DNA from: JAKZVK01 sp965248255
GTDB taxonomy: Bacteria; Acidobacteriota; Terriglobia; Bryobacterales; UBA6623
Length of the DNA stretch: 64,000 nt
Direction: 5' to 3'
NCBI GenBank assembly: GCA_965248255.1
Contig: CBDFIW010000004.1
Location: forward strand, 2,542,001-2,606,000
Of this stretch, positions 16,348-25,897 are shown piece by piece (within the stretch, counting starts at the first letter, position 1; every line of letters begins with the position of its first letter). A program made the position numbers and the translations under genes. The notes under the pieces are model-generated. The model saw only the letters and a program-made list of their open reading frames with translations. It did no database searches and had not been told where the DNA came from.

Positions 16348-18450
16348 CTACTGCGCGGGCGTCTGCGACTCGCCCTCTTCCTCGTTGCCATAGGCGACCT
16401 CCGCCGGGGGCGGGTCACCTCCCGGGCCCTGAAGGTAGTGTTCCATCCAACGAAGCATCCGGAGTTGGTAGTCGTATCGTGAGGCCGCACGGCGGTTGCC
16501 GTGCCCCTCACCGGGATAGCGGACCAGTCGCACCGGCGAGTTCCGCAACGTCTTTAGCAGCCGATACAGCTCGGTCGACTGCGAGGGCGGAACGCGCGGG
16601 TCGTTCTTGCCATGCAAGATCAGCAACGGCGTGCGGGCCTGCTCAACGTAGTAGATCGGACTGCGCTCCAGAAAGTGGTGCCAATCGTCCCACAGCCGCC
16701 GCTTGTGGTGAACGAAGTAGATCTCCTCGGGAATGTCCGTCGTGCCCGCTTTCGAGATCGTATCGCTGATACCGACAAACATCACCGCGGCGGCGAACCG
16801 TTGGGTGTAGTACGTCGCACCCCACGCCGAAGCATAGCCGCCGTAGGAGCCGCCCGTGATACCCACGCGGTCGCGGTCGGCTAATCCCGCAGCCACCAAA
16901 TAGTCGGCAGCGTCGACCAGGTCATCGAACTCGGAACCGGCCGGGTCGCCCTGGCCGAGTTTCGAGAACGCGACGCCTCGTCCGGTGCTACCCCGATAGT
17001 TGGGGTAGAAAATGGCAAACCCGCGGGCGGCGGCCACTTGCCCGGGATAGGCGTATGAGGTCACCCAGCCGTTCGAGACGTGCGACTCCGGCCCGCCATG
17101 TACGGCCAGAATGAGTGGGTAGCGCTGCCCCGGACGCTCGTCGAGGGGCCGTATGAGGACGCCTTCGAGTTCCAGGCCGTCGCGAGCTTTGTAGCGGAGA
17201 GTCTCCTGCTTCGCGAAGCGCATCTCCTCGAGCCATGGGTTGCTGTGGGTGAGGCGCTTGGGCGGCATCCCTGTGGAGTAGAGGTAGACCTCGCTGGGGT
17301 GTTCGGCGCTGTGGCGAATGACCGCAGCGTTGCCGTCTTGCTTGGAGAGGGAGAGTCCGCGAAGGGCGTATCCCGCAGCGGCGGGGATCCATTCCTCGAG
17401 TCCGGCGCCGTCGTGGCTTACACGGCCCACCATCGCGGCGAGACCGACGCCGGCCGCAAAGACGATGGTCCGGTCATCGTGCCACGCTACCGCCGTCACG
17501 TGGCCTTGAAAATCCTTGAGCACCTCATGTGGCTGACTGCCGTCTGACTCGATGGAGACGAGCCGTCCTTCCATGGGATCGTTGCGGTCGGCGCTTGAGA
17601 TGACGGCCAGCCGCTGGCCGTCAGGACTCCAGGAGTACGAGCCCATTTTCCCCGGGGGGTCGTAACGCCCTTTCGTCTTCCCGTCCTTCGAACTAACGAC
17701 GTGCAGGCGGCGGTTCATGAACGTGTCGTCAGTTGCCGGCGTGGGCGCCAGATCCACCGCCAGCAGGTCACCAGCGGGGCTCCAGTGCACAGTCGAAGCC
17801 GAGCCGTCGAGGTCCAAAGCACGAGGCTTGTCTTCGTCAGCGTCGCCTTCGGGGTCCACGTCGGCGAGCCAAACGCGAACGGGACGCCATTGCTCCTCGA
17901 AGACTTCCTGAGTGAAACCTTGGTCGCGGAGCTTCTTTTCCTCCTTGGGTACTTCCTCGGTAGCAGTGAAGGCCACGCTCGTGCCGTTCGGGCTCCAGGA
18001 GTAGGACTTGATGTCCGTCGCGTGACTCAGCAGCCGCCGCGACTCTCCACCCGCGAGGGGGATGGCATAAAGCGACGTGTGCTCATCACCGGATCGCTTC
18101 GCGAGAAACGATATCTCAGTGCCGTCGGGGGACCAAGCAATGCCGCGGACATTGACCTCTCCGCTGACAAAGGGGCGGGAATGCCCGTCGAGATCGACAA
18201 CGTGCAGCTCGGTCCAGGCGGGACCGTCCTTTTTGTTGAAGAGCTTACGGGGAACGCTGAGGACGTACGCGACGTTTTGCCCGTCCGGGGAGATCTTGGC
18301 AGCGCTGACGTCCTTGAGGCGGGCGACATGCTCGGGCGTGAAAAGGTCATCGTCGGTCGCGGCGTGCGTTGCCCAGGGACTCAGTAGCAGAAAGAGGATC
18401 GGAATCTCCCTCGGGAGACGCCTCAGGCGGGACTGTCCGGGTGGGCGCAT
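16348..18450 (-). CDS. Secreted S9-family prolyl oligopeptidase-like peptidase
   Basis: A signal peptide (residues about 15-30, IPILFLLLSPWATHAA) suggests export. Residues about 40-420 form a TolB/PD40-like beta-propeller with repeated SPDG blades (KISPDGQNVAYV, IAWSPDGTEISF, YSWSPDGQRLAV). The C-terminal alpha/beta hydrolase domain carries GGSYGGYAS (catalytic Ser), HGKNDPRVP (Asp) and GEGHGN (His). These are the hallmarks of acylaminoacyl-peptidase or dipeptidyl-peptidase-like S9 enzymes that degrade short peptides in the periplasm. The acidic last 20 residues are unusual but not alarming. It stands alone. The start ATG at 18450 has a purine-rich GAAGGAAGG 15 bases upstream, a weak match. 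Confidence 0.92.
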   Translation of the reverse strand: MRPPGQSRLRRLPREIPILFLLLSPWATHAATDDDLFTPEHVARLKDVSAAKISPDGQNVAYVLSVPRKLFNKKDGPAWTELHVVDLDGHSRPFVSGEVNVRGIAWSPDGTEISFLAKRSGDEHTSLYAIPLAGGESRRLLSHATDIKSYSWSPNGTSVAFTATEEVPKEEKKLRDQGFTQEVFEEQWRPVRVWLADVDPEGDADEDKPRALDLDGSASTVHWSPAGDLLAVDLAPTPATDDTFMNRRLHVVSSKDGKTKGRYDPPGKMGSYSWSPDGQRLAVISSADRNDPMEGRLVSIESDGSQPHEVLKDFQGHVTAVAWHDDRTIVFAAGVGLAAMVGRVSHDGAGLEEWIPAAAGYALRGLSLSKQDGNAAVIRHSAEHPSEVYLYSTGMPPKRLTHSNPWLEEMRFAKQETLRYKARDGLELEGVLIRPLDERPGQRYPLILAVHGGPESHVSNGWVTSYAYPGQVAAARGFAIFYPNYRGSTGRGVAFSKLGQGDPAGSEFDDLVDAADYLVAAGLADRDRVGITGGSYGGYASAWGATYYTQRFAAAVMFVGISDTISKAGTTDIPEEIYFVHHKRRLWDDWHHFLERSPIYYVEQARTPLLILHGKNDPRVPPSQSTELYRLLKTLRNSPVRLVRYPGEGHGNRRAASRYDYQLRMLRWMEHYLQGPGGDPPPAEVAYGNEEEGESQTPAQ

Positions 18451-18593
18451 GGGCTCAGAAATCCTTCCTTCAACGGCAGCAGGTTCGTATTATCCCAAAG
18501 CAGTTTGCGTACTCTTTGGGGTGTCTCACGCGGATTTTGCGTCGGGCCGAGGACGACTCACTGAGCGTCGTCAGCGCCGTACGGCGCAGGACG

Positions 18594-19040
18594 TGACGCA
18601 AGTGCATGGCCCTTCCGAAGATCCGCGGGAAACAGGCCGCCGAGTTGGATTTTTTCGAACCAGCCTTCCGCGCTGTGAACCTCGCGATTCCGGGCCGCGA
18701 CGCGCCTGGCGCGAGCGGATCTACAGCGTCATCGACGAGATCCGCGCCGAAGGCCGTCTCAGCGTCGTCGCAGGATGCGAGGTCGGACGAGTGAGCCGGG
18801 CGGGCTTCTATCGTCGGCTCGAGCAACGCAGGCCGCGGGAAGCCGACGTCGAGCTACGAGACCGGTTGCAACGAATCGCTCTGTCGGATCGCCGCTACGG
18901 CTTTCGGCGCGTCACAGCGGAGTTGCGCCGCCAAGGCTGGGGGTAATCACAAGAAGGTGTTGCGCCTGTTGCGCGAGGACAACCTGCTGGCGGTCAAGAA
19001 ACGGCGCTTCGTGTTGACGACGGAGAGTTCGCCTTTCCTG
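18594..19040 (+). pseudogene. IS3-family transposase remnant
   Basis: Degenerate fragments of an OrfA/OrfB pair are spread over several frames: ELDFFEPAFRAVN (end of OrfA), WRERIYSVIDEIRAEGR, GRVSRAGFYRRLEQ and SDRRYGFRRVTAELRRQGW (N-terminal HTH_21 part of OrfB), then in the next frame KVLRLLREDNLLAVKKRRF. The integrase domain is absent. It belongs to a different IS3 subgroup from the element at 9-10.6 kb. Confidence 0.8.
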
Positions 19041-19163
19041 CCCGTGTATCTCAGACATTCTGACGCCCAGCGCGGCGCTTCCTCCTTCGCTCCACGAAGC
19101 TCCGCCGAACCTCGCTATGAGCAATGCGCTGCGGGCTACGACGGGAAGGCCGCCCCTGTAAAC

Positions 19164-19943
19164 CTACGGGCCGAAAGGCCAGTTGGCGGTCGTCGTGTAG
19201 CCGCCGTCGGAGGCGATCACCTGGCCAGTAATGTAGTTGGCTGCGGGGCTCGACAGGAAGACAGAGAGACCGGCGATGTCGTCGGGCGTGCCGAGACGCG
19301 GGTTCGGTTGGGCACCCTTCAGCCACGTCGCCATCTCGGGCGGGTCCCACATGTGACGGTTGAGGTCGGTGAGAATGAACCCCGGCGCGATGCAGTTGAC
19401 CTGAATATCGAACTTCCCCCATTCGGCGGCCAGCACGCGCGTCAGCCCGGCGAGGGCGCTCTTCGTCATTGCGTAGACCGAGAGGTACGGCAGCCCCAGC
19501 AGCGACATGAGGCTGCCGATGTGGACTACCTTGCCGCCTTTGCCGCGCTCGATCATCACCGCGCCGACCTTCTGCGTCAGCCGCACCAGCCCGTGCAGGT
19601 TCGTCTGCATCAGGTAGTCGTACTCATCCTGCGTGTATTGCTCGAAGGGTTTGCGGATGTTCGTGCCGGCGACGTTCACGAGGATGTCCACGTCCATGTG
19701 AGCCCCGGCGGCGGCATCGATGGACTCCGGGGTGGTCACGTCGAGTTCGAGCGCTTCGGCTTGATGTCCGGCTTGCTGGATGGCCTCGACTTCCTTGTTC
19801 AGGGCGTCCTTGGAGCGGGCGGCTAGAACCGTGTGGGCCCCGGCGGCGGCCGTGGCCTGCGCGATCGCCAAGCCGATGCCGCGGCTGGCGCCGACGATCA
19901 AGGCCTTCTTGCCGGAGAGTGAGAACATCGTTTCGAGCGACAT
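19164..19943 (-). CDS. Short-chain dehydrogenase/reductase (SDR)
   Basis: This is a classical 259-residue SDR of the Rossmann fold. The cofactor motif is IVGASRGIG (about 17-25), followed by LAARSKD, compatible with NADP(H). LDVTTPE, LVNVAGTN (NAG-like), the catalytic Ser in HIGSLMS and YAMTK (Tyr/Lys) follow in order, then CIAPGFILTDL. The C-terminus ITGQVIASDGGYTTT matches the gluconate 5-dehydrogenase/3-oxoacyl-ACP reductase-like group, but the substrate cannot be inferred. No pathway partner is adjacent: an IS remnant lies downstream and a small secreted protein upstream. Confidence 0.9.
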   Translation of the reverse strand: MSLETMFSLSGKKALIVGASRGIGLAIAQATAAAGAHTVLAARSKDALNKEVEAIQQAGHQAEALELDVTTPESIDAAAGAHMDVDILVNVAGTNIRKPFEQYTQDEYDYLMQTNLHGLVRLTQKVGAVMIERGKGGKVVHIGSLMSLLGLPYLSVYAMTKSALAGLTRVLAAEWGKFDIQVNCIAPGFILTDLNRHMWDPPEMATWLKGAQPNPRLGTPDDIAGLSVFLSSPAANYITGQVIASDGGYTTTANWPFGP

Positions 19944-20112
19944 GGGGTTCCCTAGGTTGCAGTGCTGCCGGAGGATAGCGAGTCAATGCTAGCAGTCGCT
20001 GAGGTGTCCGAGGGAATGCACGCTGGCTGGAGTTTCCTCCCCACCGCGCCCGGCCGCTGGCGGCTTCGCGCCTTGTTAGAAGCCTTGTGTGGTGCTTCGG
20101 CCGTCGGCCTGC

Positions 20113-20451
20113 TTATTCCTCAACGGTGCAGAAAACGGGCTGCTCCAGATATGTCGCGTCACTCCCAGTGGTCAGGATCATCAGCTTGTAACGGCCCGGC
20201 CTGACCTTGGGGACGGAGAACCGAATCGACTCGGCCGACTGCTCGACCATCTTTACCTTGATGTCCTTGCCGCCGGCGGTGAGGAAGAGATCGGCGACGT
20301 GGCCCTGGTCGAGGCTTTGCCCGCTGACAACCAATTCATCTCCCTGTTTGCCGGTGTCGGGTTCGACCGACTGTACTCGGGGAGCCTGCGCCCAAGCGGT
20401 GACAGTCACCAGGGCGAACAGCGTCACGATAATGGATCCACGCAACGTCAT
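20113..20451 (-). CDS. Small secreted IPT/TIG-domain protein
   Basis: A signal peptide (residues about 5-22, ending TAWAQ) precedes a single IPT/TIG immunoglobulin-like domain: PRVQSVEPDTGKQGDELVV, then SVPKVRPGRYKLMILT, the characteristic strand pattern. AGGAGGTGCAGC immediately before the ATG is a strong ribosome-binding site and settles the start. The 112-residue protein would be periplasmic or surface-exposed, probably a binding or structural module. It lies about 85 bases downstream of the SelA-like gene on the same strand and could be co-transcribed. Confidence 0.7.
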   Translation of the reverse strand: MTLRGSIIVTLFALVTVTAWAQAPRVQSVEPDTGKQGDELVVSGQSLDQGHVADLFLTAGGKDIKVKMVEQSAESIRFSVPKVRPGRYKLMILTTGSDATYLEQPVFCTVEE

Positions 20452-20534
20452 GCTGCACCTCCTGATCGTGCCTATCCGCTGCCATCCTATGCCCTTACGA
20501 GATGAATTGCAAATGGGGGTCGCGCTGCCAGATG

Positions 20535-22127
20535 TCAGCCGGGCCGCTTGGCCTGCCAGGTCGCTTTTCCGTATTCACCCAGGCCCAGCTCGCCGCTCAT
20601 CTCGTTGCCGCGCAGCTTGCCCTTGAAGAAGTAGCGCATGCGGGCCGCTTCGTACCGGCCGCGGCTCTCGAAGTAGACCCGATCGCCGTCGATCTCGCCC
20701 GTGACCTTGCCCTGGGTGATGCGACCGCGGTGAAGCCCGCGGATCTCATTGCCCTTGACTTGGAGGTACATGGTGTGGCGGGCCTTTTTGGCGACGAAGG
20801 TGATGTCGACCTCCCAGTGCCCGTCGAGGCTGCCCGCGGGCGTTGCAAGTGGGGCCTTGGGCTTGGGGCCGGGGGCGCTCGTGAAGACTTCGTACAGACG
20901 CTCCGCGACAACCTTGTAGTCGCCGGGATACATCGCCATGGGACGGATGATGAAATTGTTGGTCTCGGCGCTAGAGGGGTCGAGCTCTTTCGGGAAGGCG
21001 TGGGTCATGATGCGCGGCTCACCGTGGAGCATCTGCCCGCCGACCTCGCGCGCCACGAGGCCGATCTTCTTCTGATCCCACTCGACTTGCATCGTCGGAT
21101 AGTAACCGGGCCGTGGCGCGTCGATGATCCTCGCCTCGACACCCGGGACCGCCGTGATGCGGCCGATGATGTGCTCGAACCAGCGTTTGTATTCGGCATG
21201 CTCGGCCCGAACGTCGCGCGTCGTCACCAGTGCTTCGACGGCGGCCAGCAGGCCCATGATCTCTTCTTTGCTGACTTTGATCGGACGCGCGTAGGTGTGA
21301 TGGGGTGCACTGCCGACGTAGGCGGCGTCGGTCAAGTCTTTGCGGCCGAGCAGCAGTCCGGCGGTCTGGGGTCCTTTGAGACTCTTGCCGCCGCTGTAGG
21401 CCACCAGGTCGACGCCTCGTGAGAGGAACGGATCCGGGACCAGGGGCAACTCAGCCGCCGCATCGATCATCACGGGCACGCCGTGGTCGTGGGCCGCCTT
21501 GACGAACGCTTCGAGCGGAATCTTGCTCTTGGAGTCTTGAATCCGCTGTCCGGCGAAGGCCATGAAGGCCTGGGGGCCGAAGGCGCGGTCGAGATCCTCG
21601 GGCGTCTCGATGTTGACCATCTTGGCACCGGTCATGCGGATGGCGTGATCATAGATGGAGCGCGACCAGCGCGGCGTCACCACCTCGTCTGGGATACCCT
21701 CGGTGTTGGGCAACTGCTGGAGGGTCTCGATGTCACCGCCCGCGATGCAGGCGAGGGTCCCGATGGTGAGCGCGCCGGCGGCGCCGGAGCTGATCATCGC
21801 ACCGGGCGCTTCGAGCAGTTTGGCGATGCGCGGGCAGGCCGTCCGAAGCAGCTCTTGCATGTTGACGTGATAGAACGAGGCCTCGTAAACGGTCTCCGCC
21901 ACCTCGGGCAGGGCCGCCGAGCCTCCGTTCATCGTGCGGGTCGAGGTGCAGTTGATGAACGGCCGGACGCCGATGCGCTCGTAGACGTTCGGCCCCTTGC
22001 CGCGGGTCGGCAGCCGCGCCGCTGCCGAGGCTGTCGAGCCGAGGAAACTGGCCGCGGCTATAAACGTGCCGGCGTGGAAAACGTCCCGGCGGGACAGGGT
22101 TGCGGAATCACTCTTGGCGCGCTTCAT
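20535..22127 (-). CDS. SelA-like PLP-dependent protein with twin-arginine signal and C-terminal barrel-like domain
   Basis: The core (residues about 45-430) belongs to the fold-type I PLP family that includes L-seryl-tRNA(Sec) selenium transferase SelA and its non-selenium relatives. YERIGVRPFINCTSTRTMNGG opens it and VAYSGGKSLKGPQTAGLL near 258 holds the PLP lysine. The N-terminus has SRRDVFHAG followed by a hydrophobic stretch, a Tat-like signal, so the folded PLP enzyme may be exported. The last 90 residues (GHWEVDITFVAKKARHTM to the end) form a beta-rich domain not found in SelA. Export and the extra domain argue against tRNA-dependent selenocysteine synthesis; an amino acid racemase, lyase or aldolase role is more likely. 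GGAGGTGTACG precedes the ATG. Confidence 0.8.
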   Translation of the reverse strand: MKRAKSDSATLSRRDVFHAGTFIAAASFLGSTASAAARLPTRGKGPNVYERIGVRPFINCTSTRTMNGGSAALPEVAETVYEASFYHVNMQELLRTACPRIAKLLEAPGAMISSGAAGALTIGTLACIAGGDIETLQQLPNTEGIPDEVVTPRWSRSIYDHAIRMTGAKMVNIETPEDLDRAFGPQAFMAFAGQRIQDSKSKIPLEAFVKAAHDHGVPVMIDAAAELPLVPDPFLSRGVDLVAYSGGKSLKGPQTAGLLLGRKDLTDAAYVGSAPHHTYARPIKVSKEEIMGLLAAVEALVTTRDVRAEHAEYKRWFEHIIGRITAVPGVEARIIDAPRPGYYPTMQVEWDQKKIGLVAREVGGQMLHGEPRIMTHAFPKELDPSSAETNNFIIRPMAMYPGDYKVVAERLYEVFTSAPGPKPKAPLATPAGSLDGHWEVDITFVAKKARHTMYLQVKGNEIRGLHRGRITQGKVTGEIDGDRVYFESRGRYEAARMRYFFKGKLRGNEMSGELGLGEYGKATWQAKRPG

Positions 22128-22213
22128 CGTACACCTCCAGGGCAGGGTCGCCTCAAATCAGGCGGCCTCATTCTAGCAGCCTCCAGGAATCCAGCTCGGC
22201 GTTTCGGCGTCGG

Positions 22214-23128
22214 TCAGAGAACGCCGTGCTTTTTGAGAAACGCACGGATTGTGCGGTCGATCTTGAGCGTCTCATCGCTGCTGAAGCCGCCGTGCTCGCC
22301 GCCGGGGATCGTCAGCAGCTCGTTCGGCACATTCTTCTTGTCGAGAGCCTTGTGCAGCCGCGTCGCATGTACGTAGGGCACGACTGTATCCGCATCACCG
22401 TGAATGGTGAGAATCGGCGGCAGCCCTCCACGGACGTACGTCAGCGGGGACGCGCGGAGCGCAACGGCGTCCCGGTTCGGCATGCCGCCTAGCCAGGTGA
22501 CGGCATAGCTCTGGCGGTGGGGACCGTCGAGCAGGTCGGCGACATCGGTGATGCCGTAGTAGTTCACAACGGCCGCGACCGTGAGTTGTTCGTCACCCGT
22601 GCAGGAGTCGTCGAGTCCCGAGGCGGGGTCGAGGATGCCGGTCATCAGTGACAGATGACCGCCAGCCGATCCGCCCGTAACGACGAGCTTCGAGGTATCG
22701 AACTTGTATTGCTCGGCGTTGCGAATCACCCAGCGCAGCGCGCAGCGGCAGTCTTCGACCGCGGCGGGGGCGAGCGAGACGCGAGCCAGCCGGTACTCGA
22801 CGTTCACGACGGCCAGGCCCATTTGGAGGTAGGGCAGCAGCCGCAAGGCCACGCCCTCCTTGGTGCCTCCGGTCCAGCCGCCGCCGTGGATGTAGATCAC
22901 CGTGGCGCGCGGTTCTTCAGCGTCGCGCGGCTCGTATACGTCGAGCTTGGCTTCGTAACCGTTGCTGACCTTGTAAGTGATGTTTCAATGGATGCGGTAC
23001 TGGCTGCCCACCAGCGCTGCCCAGTTCTCGGTCCCGCTGGAGCCCTCGTTGTGGGCCCAGAGGCTCCCGCTCGCGAGGACGACGAAACCCACCAAGCTCA
23101 ACGTACGCGGGATGCAGTTGCTGTTCAT
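22214..23128 (-). pseudogene. Secreted alpha/beta hydrolase (esterase-like) with in-frame stop
   Basis: The body matches the BD-FAE/hormone-sensitive-lipase-like esterases: VIYIHGGGWTGG (oxyanion hole), VVTGGSAGGHLSL (catalytic Ser), GDADTVVPY (Asp) and GGEHGGF (His). Upstream in the same frame is a signal peptide (MNSNCIPRTLSLVGFVVLAS) with GGAGG ahead of its ATG at 23128. Between them, after GSQYRIH, the frame has TGA at 22985-22987 and then continues NITYKVSNGYEAKLDVYEP, the normal mature N-terminus. A single C-to-T change from CGA would create the stop. As it stands the exported enzyme cannot be made unless the stop is read through; a cytoplasmic restart would lack the first strands. Confidence 0.8.
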
Positions 23129-23236
23129 CGCAATTCCTCCGATCAAGTTGCCAAGAAAAGGTGAAAAGAGAGTAGCAGACCCGGTTCGCAAGGCTCAATG
23201 TTTTCATTGGCGCTGGCAGCCCGCATCACTTCTCCG

Positions 23237-23300
23237 TCGCCCCTGCCGGGGCTTATGATCGTTTGGGGGCTGTGGACCCCGGGCTCGCGCCCGGGGCTAT
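23237..23300. repeat. Paired GC hairpins
   Basis: GCCCC/GGGGC forms one short stem near 23239. About 25 bases later CCCCGGGC/GCCCGGGG forms a second perfect 8-bp stem with loop TCGC, followed by TATTTT. The second could end plus-strand transcription weakly. The pair resembles the other double-hairpin sites. Confidence 0.5.
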
Positions 23301-23424
23301 TTTCCTTCGTCCGCGTCGCGGACTCGCTTCCTCAACCCCTCGAGCCTTGCGAACGGATTCAGGGAGGAATCGGTTCCCGGCAACCCCGTTCGGCTCGCGC
23401 CACAGCATACACTAACATCCAGCC

Positions 23425-24315
23425 ATGTCGATTTCTCTCACTCTGTTGGGTACGGGGACTCCGGCCCCTCTGATGCACCGTGCCGGATCGAGCTACTTGG
23501 TGCGTTTTGGCAACGAGGCCTTGCTGTTTGATTGTGGCCCCGGGTCCGTGCGGCGGCTGTTGCGCAAAGGGGTCTCCCCAACGGAGATCACGGGGCTCTT
23601 TCTGACGCACCTGCACTACGACCACTGCGTCGACTACGGCTATCTGGTACTCAACCGCTGGGACCAGGGCAACGGGAAGATTCCCGAGCTGGATGTAGTG
23701 GGGCCGCCACCGACGGCGAGGATGACAGATCTGCTGTTCGGGGAAGAAGGGGTGTTCGGGCCCGATCTTGCGGCCCGGACCCTCCACCCGTGCAGCCACG
23801 CCATGTACGAAGCGCGAGGCGGCGTTCTACCGAGAAAGCGTCCGGAGCCGAAGGTGACCGAGGTGGAAGACGCATCGGTCATCGAACGCGAGGGGTGGCA
23901 CGTGGTGGTGGCCGAGGTAGAGCACGTCCAGCCGCAGCTGAGCTGCTTGGCTTATCGGCTGGACACGCCCGAGGCGTCGATTGTCTTCGGAGGCGACACG
24001 GCGCCGACCGACGGTCTCACACAACTGGCCGCGGACGCTGACGTCCTACTCCACATGTGCCACATGCATAACGGGGTCGTGACGGACCCGAGGCTGACCA
24101 GTACCTGCTCAGGCCATCGGGACGCCGCTCGGACCGCTTGCGACGCCGAGGTGCAGACGCTTGTCCTAGTACATATCACCGAGCAGTTAGAGCAGCCGGG
24201 GATCCGCGAGCGCGTCCTTCACGAAGCGGCGGAGATCTTCGAAGGCAACATCATCTTCGGCGAGGACCTGATGGAAGTTCCGTTGGGGGCGATTGTGGCC
24301 GATCCGATTCGGTAG
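23425..24315 (+). CDS. MBL-fold metallo-hydrolase (RNase Z-like group)
   Basis: The metallo-beta-lactamase signature THLHYDHCVDYGYL near residue 61 supplies the di-metal ligands. LLGTGTPAPLMHRAGSSYLV at the N-terminus and the glycine-rich LLFDCGPGS are typical of the RNase Z/arylsulfatase-like branch. Later ligands appear as VFGGDTAPTD and VLVHITEQ. The 296-residue length suits a stand-alone hydrolase; it lacks the clear tRNA-binding exosite of RNase Z, so the substrate is open. The MFS transporter start lies 16 bases after its stop, suggesting co-transcription and perhaps uptake and hydrolysis of the same compound. Confidence 0.82.
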   Translation: MSISLTLLGTGTPAPLMHRAGSSYLVRFGNEALLFDCGPGSVRRLLRKGVSPTEITGLFLTHLHYDHCVDYGYLVLNRWDQGNGKIPELDVVGPPPTARMTDLLFGEEGVFGPDLAARTLHPCSHAMYEARGGVLPRKRPEPKVTEVEDASVIEREGWHVVVAEVEHVQPQLSCLAYRLDTPEASIVFGGDTAPTDGLTQLAADADVLLHMCHMHNGVVTDPRLTSTCSGHRDAARTACDAEVQTLVLVHITEQLEQPGIRERVLHEAAEIFEGNIIFGEDLMEVPLGAIVADPIR

Positions 24316-24331
24316 TCCAGACAGGCCAGAC

Positions 24332-25612
24332 ATGACTTTGCATACATCAGACGCAGTCTCTAACGTTTCGAGAGCCCCCCGCTACGCCTGGGTGGCGGTC
24401 GGCCTTCTCTGGATCGCATTCCTGATCAACTACACCGATCGAAGCGTCGTGTTTCCCATCTTTCCGGCGCTCGAAGCGGACTTGGGATTCACCAGCGCGC
24501 AGCTCGGCCTGGTTGGGTCTCTCTTCCTTTGGTCGTACGCGCTTTGCCAGCCCCTGGTCGGACGGCTCGCGGACGTGGTCCGCAGAGAGCATCTTGTCGT
24601 TGTGAGTCTGGTCCTGTTCAGCCTAGCTACTCTGGCGAGCGGTCTCAGCGGTTCTATTGACATGTTCCTGTTGACGCGTGTCGCGGTCGGAATCACGGCG
24701 GCATTGTATGTGCCGGCCGCCTACGCGCTCATTGTCGCGATGCATCCGGTGGCCAACCGCTCGAAAGCCTTCTCTCTTCACGGGACCGCACAGTTATTTG
24801 GGATTGTTCTAGGAGGTTGGTACGGAGGCTGGATGGCCGACAACTTCGGCTGGCGCCTGGGGTTCATTGTTCTGGCCGCTGCCGGGCTCCTCTACGCACC
24901 CGGGCTGTGGGCCTACCTCCGCAACCTTCCGAGGCTCGAAACTCAACAGAATGCGGTCAAAGCTTCTCCGATGGATGTCTTTCGAAGTTACTCCTACTGG
25001 GCTCTCATGGTCGCGTTCTTTGCCTTCTGCCTCGTCCTTTGGATGCTCTACGGTTGGCTTCCCACGTTTATCTATGAGAAGTACCGCGTTTCGATGGCGG
25101 AGAGCGGGTTGGCGGCCACGCTCTATCTGCAGGTGAGTTCCGGGCTGGGGGTTGTGACGGGTGGTTGGCTGGCGGATCGGATGGTCCGGCGCGTGGCAGC
25201 GGCGCGTTTCTATCTCGTGGGGATCGGCCTCATGGTGTCAACTCCATTTGCCTACCTGACACTGACGGTTGATTCGCTGGATCATCTCAAGCTGGCATCA
25301 GCCGCGTTCGGCTTTCTGTCCGGTGTGCTGATGGCAAACTTCTTCCCTTCTTGTTATGACGTGATCGCAGAACGGAACTACGGCTTTGGAGGAGGCTTCC
25401 TGAACATGGTGGGCGGATGGTCGGGCGGAGCGGGGATCCTCCTGGCGGGCCGATGGAAAGAATCGGTAGGGATCGCACCCCTGATGGGTTGGGCGGTGGT
25501 CGCAGCTATCGCGTCGGGGTTGCTTCTCATTGTCGGGGTGGCAGGCAGCTTTCAGCGAGACCGTCGACTCATAGGACTTCCCGCGGAGGCTGTTGGGAGT
25601 CGCCCAAGCTAG
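24332..25612 (+). CDS. Major facilitator superfamily transporter
   Basis: A 12-helix MFS protein with about 12 hydrophobic segments between residues 15 and 420. The loop after helix 2 reads GRLADVVRREH, the MFS motif A. NYTDRS near 36 is typical of the anion:cation symporter and related sugar-acid families (NYxDR). The longer frame adds 13 codons overlapping the upstream gene, so the ATG at 24332 (MTLHTSDAV) is preferred. The substrate is likely an organic anion, judged only from the NYTDR motif. It is translationally close to the MBL hydrolase. Confidence 0.88.
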   Translation: MTLHTSDAVSNVSRAPRYAWVAVGLLWIAFLINYTDRSVVFPIFPALEADLGFTSAQLGLVGSLFLWSYALCQPLVGRLADVVRREHLVVVSLVLFSLATLASGLSGSIDMFLLTRVAVGITAALYVPAAYALIVAMHPVANRSKAFSLHGTAQLFGIVLGGWYGGWMADNFGWRLGFIVLAAAGLLYAPGLWAYLRNLPRLETQQNAVKASPMDVFRSYSYWALMVAFFAFCLVLWMLYGWLPTFIYEKYRVSMAESGLAATLYLQVSSGLGVVTGGWLADRMVRRVAAARFYLVGIGLMVSTPFAYLTLTVDSLDHLKLASAAFGFLSGVLMANFFPSCYDVIAERNYGFGGGFLNMVGGWSGGAGILLAGRWKESVGIAPLMGWAVVAAIASGLLLIVGVAGSFQRDRRLIGLPAEAVGSRPS

Positions 25613-25897
25613 AACCTATCTCATAGATGGTACGGACGAGGCTTGGTCCTCAGGGCAGTGGGATACCGCGCTTTGGGCTAGCTACATCAGGACGCGCCAG
25701 CCGGGGCGCATGGGACTTCCAAGCAAGATAGGTAAAGACTAACGACCAGGGCGGATCTAACTGCACTTCCTGGTTTTGTTGGGGCGAACGAGATATGTCA
25801 ACAGTTATCCCCGTGGACGTTCCATGTGGTTCATCTACTGGGTGGTCAGTCTCTTTTCGGGAGATCTGTACGATCTGACGCGCCAAGATGGTTTTGT
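25613..25897. other. Intergenic region left of IS1380
   Basis: A minus-strand open frame of 89 codons crosses into the IS left end but resembles nothing I recognise and has no supporting ribosome-binding site. I found no trace here of the missing end of the HigA antitoxin. Confidence 0.4.

Noticed and set aside
22985..22987. TGA as a selenocysteine codon, given a SelA-like gene next door
   Set aside because: The position is a surface segment of an esterase with no Cys/Sec role, I see no SECIS-like hairpin right after the TGA, and the neighbouring SelA-like protein carries an export signal.
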